64,000 nucleotides of DNA from Gamarada debralockiae. Lineage: Eukaryota > Ascomycota > Leotiomycetes > Helotiales > Hyphodiscaceae. The notes under the pieces are model-generated. The model was not told where the DNA came from. It worked only from the letters and a program-made list of their open reading frames with translations, and did not search any database. Of the stretch, positions 24,671 through 36,177 are shown piece by piece (position 1 is the first letter of the stretch; each line of letters opens with the position of its first letter). The DNA is taken from NCBI GenBank assembly GCA_002803225.1, contig NXFV01000863.1, positions 62,001-126,000 of the forward strand, given 5' to 3'. Position numbers and translations under genes: made by a program.

Positions 24671-26877
24671 ATGAAATCGCATCTGAAAGGCTATTTTCGT
24701 GCTGACCGCTGGTTAGTGCTCACTGTCATGTTTTTCGCCGCCTTACTCGTCACCTTCGGTGCTCTTCTCACCCAGAGCTCGGTTTCTGCACAATCATGCT
24801 GGCGCGACACATCATGCACTGGCCCAGCACAGCCCGCATTTCCAGGGCAATGGGAACGTTATAACTATTCGCCGGCATCAAGGACTATACGGCCGGCACG
24901 CATCCTGAGACCAGATACCAGTTTTTTGGCGGATTACCCAGATTCCGCTCAACTCGAAGGGAATGGATCGCAGCTCATTTTCGATTTTGGAAAAGAAGTG
25001 GGAGGTATCGTCACGGTGACATATTCGGCAACAGGATCAGGATCTCTCGGGTTGGCATTTACGGAAGCTAAGAATTGGACGGGAGAGTGGTCGGACAGTT
25101 CCAATGGATCCTTCAACCCGGATGGCGCATTGTACGCCAACGTCACTACGAACCAAGAATCAAACTACACTATGCCAGATGCGAAGATGCGTGGAGGTTT
25201 TAGATATTTGACTCTGTTTGCTGTAGCGAACAACAACAGCACCATTAATATCAATCTTCTAGACATTACCCTGGAAATTTCCTTCCAGCCTGCTTGGTCC
25301 AATTTACAGGCTTACGGTGGATACTTCTACTCGAACGACGACCTCATCAATCGAATTTGGTGGGCTGGAGCTTATACCCTTCAAACAAATGCTATTCCTC
25401 CTACTTCAGGTCGTGCGTTCCCTATCTTGGGATACGGCTGGATGAACGACGAGAACTTGAACTTGGGAACCAGCGGCTCAACAATCTATGTTGATGGAAG
25501 CAAACGCGATCGTACGGTTTGGGCTGGAGATCTTGCCATTGCAGTACCAAGTATTCTCATTAGCACTGGCGACGATGATGGGGTGAAGAATGGCTTACAA
25601 GTGTTGTATAATGATCAGGTCAGTTTCTTTGGCACGTGACTGAGGCGTCCCTTGACATTTCGCAGGCAAATACTGGAGAGCTTCCTTTCGCTGGCCCTGC
25701 AATCAATATTTACGGATCAGATACTTATCACATGGCAACTATGATCGGGACATACGATTACTACTTGCACACAGGTGACAAGTCATTCCTGTCAGGGATC
25801 TGGTCGAGGTACCTGTCCGCGATGTCATTCATCACTGCCAAAATCGATAGTACTGGATTACTCGATGTGACAGGTACCAATGATTGGGGACGTCTTAGTC
25901 AAGGTGGACACAACACGGAAGCAAACATGCTAATGTACCACACACTGCTCACAGGAAGCAGTCTTGCAACGTGGATGGACAACTCAGCATTAGCATCGAA
26001 TTGGACATCACTGGCAGCTAGGCTGAAGTCGGCAGTAAATAGCCCTAGTCTCAACTGGGATGCCTCAGTTGGGTCAGTATCAGATCTTCATATCCAAGTA
26101 CAATTATTGACAAGATCCAGTGCTTTCAAAGACAGCGACACCGACGCCAGCATCCACCCCGAAGACGGTAATTCCATGGCGCTCGTATTCGACGTCGCGA
26201 ACTCGTCCTACGTCCAAAGCATCTCCCAACAACTCACCACAAACTGGGGACCCATCGGAGCCGTTTGCCCTGAACTCCCCGGCAATCTGGTTGGCTTCAC
26301 CCAAAGCTTCGAAATCAAAGGTCATCTCGCTGCACGCCAAGCCACACGAGCACTTGATCTCATGCGTCTTGCTTGGGGTTGGTACCTCAATAACCCATAT
26401 GGCACGAACAGCACGTGCATCGAAGGCTATCTGTCCGACGGCAGCTTTGGATACCGCGCTACGACAGGATATGACAATGATTACTCATACACCTCGCATG
26501 CTCATGGGTGGAGCACAGGTCCTAGTGATGCTCTGACTTCTTACGTTGTTGGTCTGCAGCTCACTGGTCCTGGTGGCAGTACTTGGACTCTGCAGCCACA
26601 GTTCGGAGACCTCACCCATGCCGAAGGTGGATTTACGACGCCACTTGGGACATTCTCAGCCTCTTGGACCTTGACTGATGGTGGATATACCCTGTCCTGG
26701 GGATTCCCAGCCGGGACCTCGGGAACGGTTGTCTTGCCAGCTGCACCTGGTAAACAGCCTAGTGTTGAGATGGATGGTAACTCGAAAGCGATAACGGTTG
26801 GACAGTATAATACTTCGACAGGGGTCTTTACGATCCAGGGACAGAGTGGATCGCATAGCCTCAAAGTCATCTATTAA
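24671..26877 (+). CDS. Alpha-L-rhamnosidase (GH78 type), secreted
   Basis: Three exons (24671-25618, 25666-26072, 26121-26877) give about 703 residues; the second intron is 48 nt and keeps the frame open if not removed, but its removal restores GAFKDSDTD. The N-terminus has a basic start and one hydrophobic segment (LVLTVMFFAALLVTFGALL), a signal peptide or anchor. The (alpha/alpha)6-type catalytic part shows GRAFPILGYGWMNDENLN, TGTNDWGRL, KDSDTDASIHPEDGN and YTSHAHGWSTGPSDALTSYV, which fit fungal GH78-like rhamnosidases. The C-terminal 100 residues form the usual beta-sandwich. It would release terminal rhamnose from pectin side chains or glycosides outside the cell. It lies just downstream of the dead GH92 gene on the same strand. 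Confidence 0.88.
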
Positions 26878-26997
26878 TGATGGTCTGGTTTTGGGCTGTT
26901 TTCAGAAGCAAAAGGGGGGGTTTTGTGATCATGTGTATTCACTTGCCGAATGGATACCTAATTACCAATGTCTTGCAATTCCAACGTCGTATACACG

Positions 26998-28050
26998 TTA
27001 CTCCTCCATGTTCAAAGCGGACCATTTCACCTTCTTAAACCCTCTGACCCTAACATGTGGGACCCTACCCCCAAGGGTCCTCTCCGCATACCAATTCGTG
27101 ACCACCTCAGCATACGTATCAAATTCATGTTGAGTAACAGGCCGGCGCCGAATCCCCGTCCGTCTATAACGAAGCCCATTGTCTGCATCTCGATGCTGAG
27201 TGAAGCACAACTCCTTCAATCCACGAAACCTCTGAAGGCCACCACCCTTATTCCACTTCGCAAGGCTCGGAAGGGGTGATTCCCCCTGAATCCAAGCCTT
27301 GATGGGTGTCTCCCAATTCATGTCCCGAACTTCAAGAGACTGGATCGAATTCGCGCCACCTGGTAGCTGCGTGTTGAGATAGTTTATCCAGGCGTCGAAT
27401 GGTCGATAATCGGTTCCTCCGTGCAGAGAGCCAAATGTTATGTAGACGGAATCGATTTTGGGGTTGAAGCAGAAGGGTCGTTCGGCGAAAGGTTCGTAGC
27501 CTTTGAAGGCCGCGGAGTCGGATTTGAATGCAACATGATAGTGTCTTAGTGTTTCAGAACGAGATTCTTGGTTTATGAAGAGAGTGGGAGGAAGTGGAAG
27601 TCGGTTTTGTGCATGCACGGAAGCTTCGTAGTTGAATGTCCAGGGGAAATCTGCGTCAAGGCAGACATGGCGGCCGCTTGGAAACATGCTTCGGAAGATT
27701 TGCAGGCGGATCTCGACCGGAAGGTAAGGGAAAAGAGCGAATTCGGCGGGATTCTCTTCTGACTCGTTGGAATTGTCGTCGATATTTGCGGTGATGTTAT
27801 AATCGGTAAGATAATGTCTCGATACTTGGAGAATACTTCCATTTTCGCCATGGAACTTGGTGGAGCTGTCATTCGACAAAGTGTCTTCGTCGAGAAGATA
27901 CACAACATTGATTGGCTTCATAGCCCTGCTGCGCCTGAGACGATGAATAGGTTGCTCGGCGGCTGTGGTTGGTAGGTGTACGGAGGGCGCTGCTGGTTTA
28001 GGCTCTTCGGGGAGAGTGACCACAGATATTTCTGGTGTATCGCTTTCCAT
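26998..28050 (-). CDS. 2EXR-domain protein
   Basis: The frame is open from 28170 but its first ATG is at 28050, so that start is used. An upstream exon is possible because the frame also continues in-phase upstream to a candidate acceptor. The protein has a Pro-rich N-terminus and then the 2EXR pattern: FALFPYLPVEIRLQIFRSMF, followed some 45 residues later by PTLFINQESRSETLRHY. The C-terminal part has a typical block with INYLNTQLPG and a basic end. This family is expanded in ascomycetes and has no defined activity. It converges with the GH78 gene, with 120 bp between the stops. Confidence 0.8.
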   Translation of the reverse strand: MESDTPEISVVTLPEEPKPAAPSVHLPTTAAEQPIHRLRRSRAMKPINVVYLLDEDTLSNDSSTKFHGENGSILQVSRHYLTDYNITANIDDNSNESEENPAEFALFPYLPVEIRLQIFRSMFPSGRHVCLDADFPWTFNYEASVHAQNRLPLPPTLFINQESRSETLRHYHVAFKSDSAAFKGYEPFAERPFCFNPKIDSVYITFGSLHGGTDYRPFDAWINYLNTQLPGGANSIQSLEVRDMNWETPIKAWIQGESPLPSLAKWNKGGGLQRFRGLKELCFTQHRDADNGLRYRRTGIRRRPVTQHEFDTYAEVVTNWYAERTLGGRVPHVRVRGFKKVKWSALNMEE

Positions 28051-29311
28051 TTTGGTCCATAGCTTGTGGGGCTCTCCGCGGGGCCCTGCTGGCGCAGGGT
28101 CTTTTACGAGAGGGAGCAATGACGTTTCTGGTGAAGCACTTTTGATTTTGGTCTGTACCTTGGGCTTCAAACCTCGAAAGAGCCTGGACTCGTGGGTCAG
28201 CCACCGACTTTGTGAAGTATTTGGCCTCTACCTACTGGAATATTGGCATTTATTTATGCAGCCTTGTCTGAGAGACTGAGAGAATTTAACAAGGACAGGT
28301 CCGCGCTGCGGGTATGATGTGAGATGCCCAGGAACTCCGAGTACCGTAGAAGAAATAAACAGATATTGTTTTTAAAAGTTTCTGAATCTTTGTTTGTGGT
28401 TTATGAAGAGGTTGGAGGCTGGATGGGTGAAGGTTCGAGATAACTGCTGCCTCGCTTCCGCGTTGACTCAGAACCTCACAATCTATGCGTCATGTGCAAC
28501 GCCACGGGTGTGGCTTAAATCAAGGCAGTAATAATTAAGAATGAGTTATTATTGCACTTTAATAGTCTCCGAGAAGGAAACAAAAATGAACGCCCTTTCA
28601 ACCCTAAAGCGCTCGTCACGTGATCCTTTTAAGCAGCCCCTTTCATGTTAGTGAGAACAGGGATTTGGGGCTTTTGCCTTGCTGTATAATACGTTTGTTT
28701 GAGAAGCTTGGAGAGGCATCAGCACCGTAAGCATATCAACCTTCTGCCCTGTTCTCCCAGACTCCCAGACTACAGTATTTGGCGCCGCCGAGACGCTCGG
28801 AGGTGGGAATATCGAACACGAGACACGACACCGAATGAGAAGCGCCATTTCTGAGAATCCGAGGGCTTTCTGGAAAAGGCGTTGAAGTCGCATTGTGAGC
28901 GATACCCAATTAAGTTGGAAAGCACCCCACGCACTGGCTGCTGCAAGCAGTCGCTAATCTAACCCTTCGGCACTCAGCCTCATCAGCCCTATGCTACCTC
29001 GTCACAATTTGTTCTCAAACTATTACTAAGTAACTGTGCAGGCGAATAATAATGTTGAATACTTTCAGTAAGAGCGACGAAGATTCTGGGAACAGCCGAA
29101 TCGACGAGTGCGTCTCTGAGCCCGTGTTACGTGAATTTCTCCAAGCGATTATTTGTTAATCTTTAAAGGTTAATTTGATTGTGTCCAGAACGTGGCCCTT
29201 TAGCTTGGACTGACTACTGTTAAACGCCCAGAACTACATTACTTCATCTCCTTTTCAGGGTAGCCGTTGCGAGAATATTTACTCATGTTCTCTACCAAAG
29301 GAACAGTTAAA

Positions 29312-29315
<4 letters not shown>
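28051..29315. other. Intergenic region
   Basis: More than 1 kb without a recognised gene. It holds the promoter side of the 2EXR gene and ends at a TA microsatellite. Confidence 0.35.

Positions 29316-29342
<27 letters not shown>
29316..29342. repeat. (AT)n microsatellite
   Basis: About 13 uninterrupted AT dinucleotides, directly visible. Confidence 0.95.
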
Positions 29343-29347
<5 letters not shown>

Positions 29348-29539
29348 AAACGTCCCATCCAACTGTCTCGTACTAGAGCTTCTGAAGTCAGAAATATGCA
29401 TGGAAGTATTCATCGTATGATGGGTTCCAAATTTGTCGGATCCATGACGAAGGTCGCAACCGAAGGCCCCGAACCCACCAATGAAGTACTCCAACCACTT
29501 TAGATAAGTTACTGCTCAATTCCACCATATCAACGTAAT

Positions 29540-30462
29540 CTGTTCGAGAAATTTTGGTGACTGAAGTAGTGGACGATGTTCTGTGGACACTTGTTAAGAT
29601 ATCGCATCGTCTGGCGCAGTTGGGGATCAGAGTTGAAGACGCGGAAGATGCGGTTGGCGAATACAGCTCCTTGGAATAATTGGCAAAGAAGAGTATCCTG
29701 GATTGGATCGACCATCCGGAAGAAGTGAAGACGCATTTCAAAAGGGTGGCGGAGAAGTGGAAAGATCCGTGGTTTGACCTGAACAGAATGCTCGAAGCTC
29801 TTTGCATTCAGGACAGGGTCAGGAGGAGAGCACTAGGCGGGAATATGACAAGGAGATGGATGATGAGATTGCCGGGGAGCAGCGGTATATAAATGAAGTG
29901 GTGATAATTGAAAGTGGCACCAAAGAAGGGGCCAAGGTGAGGAGGCGACTACCTTTCAAGTCCTGTTCGTCTAGATCAGAGTCAATATGAAAGTGGGGAC
30001 CCTTCGAATCCTATTCCTCAGACCAAAGTCAATCCAGGAGAAGCGAGCCGCTACCTACCAAACGAGCACAAAACCAGCTGGGGGAAGGAGGTAAAAGTGT
30101 TGAAGACGACGATATGGTGATGGTCTATCTTCCCCACTCCAGAAGATGTGATAAACCTCTTCAAAAGAGGCAAAGCTGGCGAATACGTATCGCAGTTTAT
30201 GCAGGAGATGGTAAAACATCTAGAAACTCACATGATATGTCCTTCAAATGGGCTTACTTCAAAGAGATGTGGGAAGCATATGTGCTTATTGGACCTATCT
30301 ACCAGCTATTGTTTGAATGGATGAGAGCACATCCTGCTGAAGTGGAGGCTGCGATGGGTTCTCAGACGGGTTGGCAACCTAGAAAGAAGAAAAAGCGACC
30401 TGCCGAGACTGAGCAGGCACAACGACACCAAAAGAGACCAAAGCCGTCGCATGGGGAATAAA
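29540..30462 (+). pseudogene. Broken gene of unknown family
   Basis: Successive plus-strand frames have protein-like composition: AKKSILDWIDHPEEVKTHFK near 29680, DKEMDDEIAGEQRYINEVVI near 29850, VIFPTPEDVINLFKRGKAGE near 30125 and KWAYFKEMWEAYVLIGPIYQ near 30250, then a Lys-rich tail (RKKKKRPAE) ending at a stop near 30460. Each passes into the next only by changing frame, and no splice signals explain all changes. I do not know the family; the basic tail suggests a nuclear protein. Confidence 0.35.
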
Positions 30463-30632
30463 GATACGGCTCAATGTGCGGAATTAAACGAAAGGATTTT
30501 GCAGGCAACTATGGAGGCGAGGAGAAACAGGATGCTACAAGTGTAATTAATTATTCTTGTGCTTGAACGCGAGAGATATTCGCATATAAAAGCTTTTGAA
30601 GTGAAGAAGGTACGTTGAAACTCCAATTGGGC

Positions 30633-33600
30633 TCAACTAGTAGTTGACCAACTCGTCGAAGAGCTTGGAGGTAGATCCCCATCTGCGGTTCCCCAACTGC
30701 TTTCGTTCTTGCCCAGCGTCAACTCCAAGACACCACCTTCCATCCAGAAGCTATGGGTAAGCCAACTCTTAGTATACGGCTGTCCGTTCAACGTCGCGCT
30801 CTGGATGTATATACTCCCGTATTCGGGATCGAAATTGATGTTCCGGATAGTAGCTGTCTTCCCACTTTGGCCGTTCGTTACATTTACTTCAGGGAAGTAA
30901 GGTGGAGTGATTAGGTATACGTCTTGTCCTGGGACAGGCCAGAGACCCATCATGGAGAGAGTCGTAAAAGAGCCCATGGCTCCGCTATCATCGTTGCCCG
31001 CAATTCCTTCCACGGTTGTGTTGAATTGTGACGGAATATAGAAATGCGAGAAGTAGGCAGACAGTCCAGGCCGGGCGCCATAGTGGAACTGGAACACTGG
31101 TAAGAATGCTTGCTCGTCGCCGATGTAGAGTAATCCAGAGGTATGAAGATACGAAAGCCGTTCCACGAATGTTGCAGGCCCACCAAGCGTGGTGACCAGG
31201 GTGGCCATGTCTTGTGGGACGAAGAATGTGTACATCCATGAGCTTCCTTCGTACGTTTCATGGCCATCCGGATTCAGGTAACAGGACGTAAAGTTGTAAA
31301 GTGGAGAACAGAGAGATGGATCCTGGAATCCGAATGTCCCGTTGAGATACCGCGGCTGCAAGAATCCCACAAAACCACTATTAACAGTCGAGTTCGGATG
31401 GTCCGTGGTGTTGCTAACATATGAGGTCTGGTCTGCTTTGTACATGTTTTTCCAGTTATCAGACCGTTCCAAGTACTTCTCGGCATCTGCCGTGTGTCCA
31501 AGTCCTTTCGCCATTTCTGCTATGCAAAAGTCATTGTAAGCGTATTCCACCGTTCTCGAAACTGTGAAAATCTTGGAGTCAGCAATTGCTCAAACGAGCT
31601 GAAAGATTAAAGCTAAGCTGGTTTCATGACGCCTAAATTCTAAAGGAGTAGAATTCGTGAGTCCGGCCGCAATAAGGGAAGAGTTGCTTTGAGAATCACA
31701 TACTCGATCGTGTGAATGGACCTCCGCCGTAGGGGTCGAAATCGTCGGTTGGGATGTATCCGAGATTCTTCCAGCTCGTCAAACCGCCACGGCCTTCTAC
31801 TGCCCAATCCAAAGGCTCATCTACGATGTCAAGTCAGCAACCAAATTTCTGCAGCGACGAGGATATCGCAAGCCCACCTTCTGCATCGGCGACCACTGCC
31901 TCATAACCGGTAGCCCAGTCAACGCCGTCGGTGATATTTTTGAGATAGGAGTCCGCCAAGACTATGTCTGCGTTTGATCCACCTTGTGTGAAGCCTTTGC
32001 ATAGCGACATGCGACAATCGGGGAGTTTCCCTTTGACAAATTAGCAGTTTCAATACTTCGGGTGAAATTTTGACGTACCCTCAAATCGATAAATATCGAT
32101 CAAGCTTCGTACCATTCTCGCCTGACTATGCGGATCGAGCAAGGTGAGCAGTGGATGAATACTTCGGAAAGAATCCCAAATGCAATAATAAGAGTCGTAA
32201 TACGGTTCATCGCTCGTCCATAGAGGATTTTCACCAGTGTAATCCTGCGGACTGATCATCGCTCGGTATGCTCCTGACCAAAATACAGTCTGCAACTCGT
32301 CACTAACACCTGTAGCATCGACTTCGATCACTGATAGCTTCTCTCTCCAGACTTCCTCCGCTGCGCTCAGGGTCTTGTCGAATCCAAAGTCCGGGATCTC
32401 GGTCTCGGCATTGTAACAAGCATGAGAAGCGTTCATGAAGGATACTCCAACCCGTACCAAGATTTGATTATTAGAAGGCGCATGAAATTGGGTCCATGCA
32501 CCAGCTGGGACTAGTGGTGTGTTACCATTTGGCCGGATCTGGGCACTCTTTGGTTGGTTTCCGGCACGATTGTTCATGAAAACACCTGTATCTCTGATAT
32601 CTGCTCCTGAGAAGTCTGCACAGAAGTGGAGATCATATGTTCCCAGGCCGAAAGATGGGCTGAACGTCCCATTCCCTGTAATCCTGCCCTGTGAAAATCT
32701 CGGAGTCAGCAGTTGCTCAAAGAAGTTGAAAGGTTAGAGGTAAGGAGGTTCCATGAGTTCCAAGACATCTTCTTTTCTCTAAACGTCTACTCTTTGAGGG
32801 AGACTTGGCTCTTAGAGCTCGCAAACCCACACAGAATAGGAAAAAGGTGCTTGGAGTAATACATACTGTTGTTCCATCAACCTCAATGCTTCCATTTATT
32901 CGAGATTCAGGCAGATCCGTGAGATCAAACAAGATCAAAGGACTGTATGGGAGAGCGGTTTGGTTTTGGTATGGCGTGGAAGAGTTGGTTGGAAACGTGA
33001 CTCGATATAGAGCAGTATGATTCGTGACCGTCATCTCCGTGTGAATAGAGGTATTCAAGCTGACAGCGAAATATCCGGGGTGAGCTTCAACGGTGCCATT
33101 GATACGCTTAGATGCTCGATCGGTCTTAGTGAAGAAGCAGTTGTCAAGAACATCCCCGGGACATCCAGTTTGCGGGAAGAATGGGAAATTACCAAGCGAT
33201 GGTGACTGGGTGATATTAGCAACGCTCAATTGTACCGGCATGAAAATGTGCACTTGCCCCTCCCGTTCCGGAATCATGCATATGCGAGAATCCCGTGATA
33301 TCGCTGTCGCCAGATGCAAATCCTCCTTGCTTCTCATCGGGATCATTGACGTCTGCTACAGCCTTTGCCATTCCTGGATTCGCGTCAGCAAAGGATGAGA
33401 CGCGAAGGTATGTTTGAGCTTACCGAAAGGCAATGTTGCCCCTGGGAACACGTGACCTAAATTTCATCAGCTCCATCCCAAGTTCCCGTTCAAATTTCTC
33501 TGTACCTCCATTGGCAGTTCCAATCAGCGGATCAATATACTGAAAGACGTCAAACTCCCTCTTCTCGACCTCCAGTCCAATCACCACCTGCCCGGCCAAC

Positions 33601-33638
33601 GCAAGCGTACTCAGCGATTTCCTATTAAACAAACGCAT
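30633..33638 (-). CDS. GH92 alpha-1,2-mannosidase, secreted, many exons
   Basis: The full family sequence can be read across about eight exons. The ATG at 33638 (MRLFNRKSLSTLALAGQV) gives a signal peptide; in-frame ATGs upstream at 33656 and 33725 are less likely. Next come FDVFQYIDPLIGTANGG, HVFPGATLPFG and ITGFSHMHDSGTGG. Then the body with YCIWDSFRSIHPLLT and MVRSLIDIYRFEG, then GFTQGGSNADIVLADSYLK, SRTVEYAYNDFCIAEM, GIAGNDDSGAMGSFTT and a C-terminal beta domain. GH92 enzymes are calcium-dependent exo-mannosidases that trim mannose from N-glycans or mannoproteins; NDDSGAMG carries acidic residues of the active site region. One intron (33257-33206) appears to use a GC donor, and two long introns (32866-32689, 31703-31562) are homologous to each other. 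No frame breaks were found. Confidence 0.9.
31562..31703 (-). repeat. GH92 intron A, homologous to intron B
   Basis: A 142 nt intron between codons reading FTRS and ISRTVEY. It starts GTATGT and ends TGCTGACTCCAAGATTTTCACAG when read on the minus strand, including a CTGAC branch site. It is about three times longer than the usual introns here. Its last ~70 nt align with those of the intron at 32689-32866 at about 80 percent identity by eye, and the first ~30 nt are similar too. Confidence 0.8.
32689..32866 (-). repeat. GH92 intron B, homologous to intron A
   Basis: A 178 nt phase-0 intron between VDGTT and GRITGNG. It begins GTATGT and ends TGCTGACTCCGAGATTTTCACAG on the minus strand. The end matches intron A of the same gene, while the middle differs in sequence and length. 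Its removal is required: the frame otherwise changes and stops. Confidence 0.8.
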
Positions 33639-33656
33639 CTCCGCAACTTTATTCAT

Positions 33657-34553
33657 AACCCAATGATGAACACCGTCCAGACTCCAGCCAGCTGGAAGAA
33701 GACGGGTTTTGTAGTCGTCAAGCATTTTGAAGAACTTCTCGGCCTGACGTAGTGAATACTAGACATTCATACCACGTTACAGTTCCCCTCATGTAATTCG
33801 TACCTCGTGGGGCTCGTATCCTGGCATTGCAGTGAACGGTTTCGCTGATCAGTAACCGAGACCGGTAGTTGCTAATGCAGACTGCGGGGTAAAGGGTACT
33901 TTCGTAGTGGTGTAAACTTAAACGCGCCACATACGATATCCGGGAAATAAATGAGCTTGGCTCTCAAGAGTGGGAGTGGATAGCGGTGCAGATGCTACTG
34001 AGGGGAACAACAACGTCGGTGCTCGGCTAAATTAGACCGACGGGAAGCTCTGGGCGATTTGTCGCAAGGAAAATATGACCTTTCGTCACCAATGGTTCTT
34101 CTCCTACCAGGTATAGAATTGCAACACGGAAGATTCCCAACCATCTTTGTGGTATTGAGGGTCATACGACGCCTTCCTAGTCCTCTATTTGACCAAATTT
34201 ATTGTCACGTGACAACCACGTGATACTGAGATTTCCCTACCCCTTTCGCGAAGGTTGCCTCCTAAAATTTTTTTTTTTGAAACATGGTCAAGAAATGGGG
34301 AAGAACTTGTTAAAATTTCTCTCAAAGCAATCACTCAATGAAACTCCATTGTTGCGGACTTGGCAATGCAACACCTCGGGAGATGACAGGGATAGCTCCG
34401 AATCTAGGACGGATTAGGAACGCTGCCGATGATTTTAGCCGCTACCTTAGCGCGATTCTACACTTTGTTTCCAGACGACTTTGCGACTTATCAGGACATT
34501 TAAACAGTGTTCACGAACATATATGCTTTACGAACCGCTCTATTCGACTGCAG
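33657..34553. other. Divergent intergenic region
   Basis: About 0.9 kb between the GH92 gene (minus) and the methyltransferase gene (plus). It contains a T-rich run near 34268-34278 and no recognised gene. Confidence 0.4.
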
Positions 34554-36177
34554 ATGGATAAAGAGGCCCAAAACCTTGTGGTTCCCAGCGGCAACAGCGC
34601 GGAACAGGCTCAAACAGACGCCTCTCCAATCGCGAACCCCAAGGAAGGGAAAACAGCTGAAGAGGAGAGAGAAGATGATCCAGAATCGTCAAAAAGGAAA
34701 AGGCAAGCGTCCGAAGAAGATCACAGAACGGAGAATACCGAGGCAGAACCCCTTACGATAGCCGATGTTACACAGGGTGATGTTACATCCTATTATAACC
34801 CTCCACTCAACATGGCCAGCCTGAACGATGTCGGAATGGAAGTTGATTCGGCGGTAAGATTATGCCGATGCCCCTGAATACCGTCATATTTTAACTGATC
34901 ACATCCAGTCTTCTAATGGTGATAACGACTCCGGCATAGGAGTCGAGATCGAGTATGTTCCCGAATCGGAAACTCGGGTTGGCAGCCATGATCACATGCT
35001 GACAACGTGAAAAGGAGTTCGACTATTTCTCTTAGAGAAAGTGTGTACAAGTATATCGAGGAGAATGGAAGGACATATCATGCTTTTAATTCTGGAAGTA
35101 AGTTTTGAGAGGTTTTGTTGAGGGAAGGGGTTTCTGACCTTGAACTCAGAATATATCTTACCAAATGATGAAGCAGAGCAGGAAAGGCTCGATCTCCAAC
35201 ATCATTTGTTTTTATTGTCGTTGGATGGTGCTTTGCACCTTGCCCCTCTCCCAGAGAACCTCCACAATGTCATGGATATAGGGACTGGAACGGGTATTTG
35301 GGCAACTGAATTTGGTATGACACTGCAGCCTTCCCATCCAGATTGCCCCTCGTGGTTCCGGAGAGACCACTTGACGACATGAACTAATTCGGATTAAATA
35401 GCGGAGCAATATCCCTCAGCCTCAGTTCTGGGCACCGATCTGAGTCCCATACAGCCCGACTAGTACGCTTCCCGAACCCTCTCACACATATTCCCTTTCC
35501 CCTTGCTTATTTCCCTGCCATTCTACAAACTGACACAATGCCTAGTGTTCCCCCAAATTGCCGATTCGAAGTCTCCGATGCAGAAGAAGAATGGTCCTAC
35601 TCCCAAAGATTCGATTACATTCATGGACGTGCCCTGCTCTCCTGTTTTCGCGACCCCGCCTTCGTAGTCTCATCCGCTTTCTCCGTCCTACGTCCAGGCG
35701 GCATCCTCGAACTTCAAGACCCCCAAATGCCCATCACCTGCATCGATCAGACCATGGACGGTACCCCTCTCCAGAGATGGTCTGAGGTAGTAGGCGAAGC
35801 AGCTGCCAAGCTCGGGCGTGCCGTTACTAACAGTAAGAACTATGGGAAGTATATGGAGGCAGCCGGGTTCATAGATATTGTGGAGAAACACTTTTATTGG
35901 CCGTGCAGTCCATGGCCCAAGGGCAAGAAGGAGAAGTTGATTGCGATGTGGACGCAGCAGAATCTTTTGGATGGGATAAATGGTATGAGTATGGCGGTTT
36001 TGACGAGAGGGGCGGGGTGGAGCAAGGAGCAGGTTGAGGTCTTCCTTGCGAGTGTGAGGGATGATATTAGGAATCGGAGGATTCATTCTTATATTGATGT
36101 GTAAGTCGTCCTCTTGGCCTGTGGACGATTGCTGATGATTATTTAGTGTCGTGTTTTACGGAAGGAAACCCGAATGA
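34554..36177 (+). CDS. LaeA-like SAM-dependent methyltransferase
   Basis: Six exons joined at canonical signals (donors at 34854, about 34953, about 35098, about 35313, about 35464 and 36101) yield a continuous protein. The N-terminus is charged and low in complexity (many Glu, Lys, Asp). The enzyme part starts with YILPNDEAEQERLDLQHH and contains the SAM-binding motif I MDIGTGTGIWATEFAE, split by an intron. Then ASVLGTDLSPIQP, the post-motif segment FDYIHGRAL, PGGILELQDP and the typical last residues VVVFYGRKPE, which lie in the last small exon. LaeA-type proteins of this large fungal family regulate secondary metabolism or methylate small molecules; which applies here cannot be told. The start at 34554 is the first ATG of the open frame after an upstream stop region. 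Confidence 0.88.
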
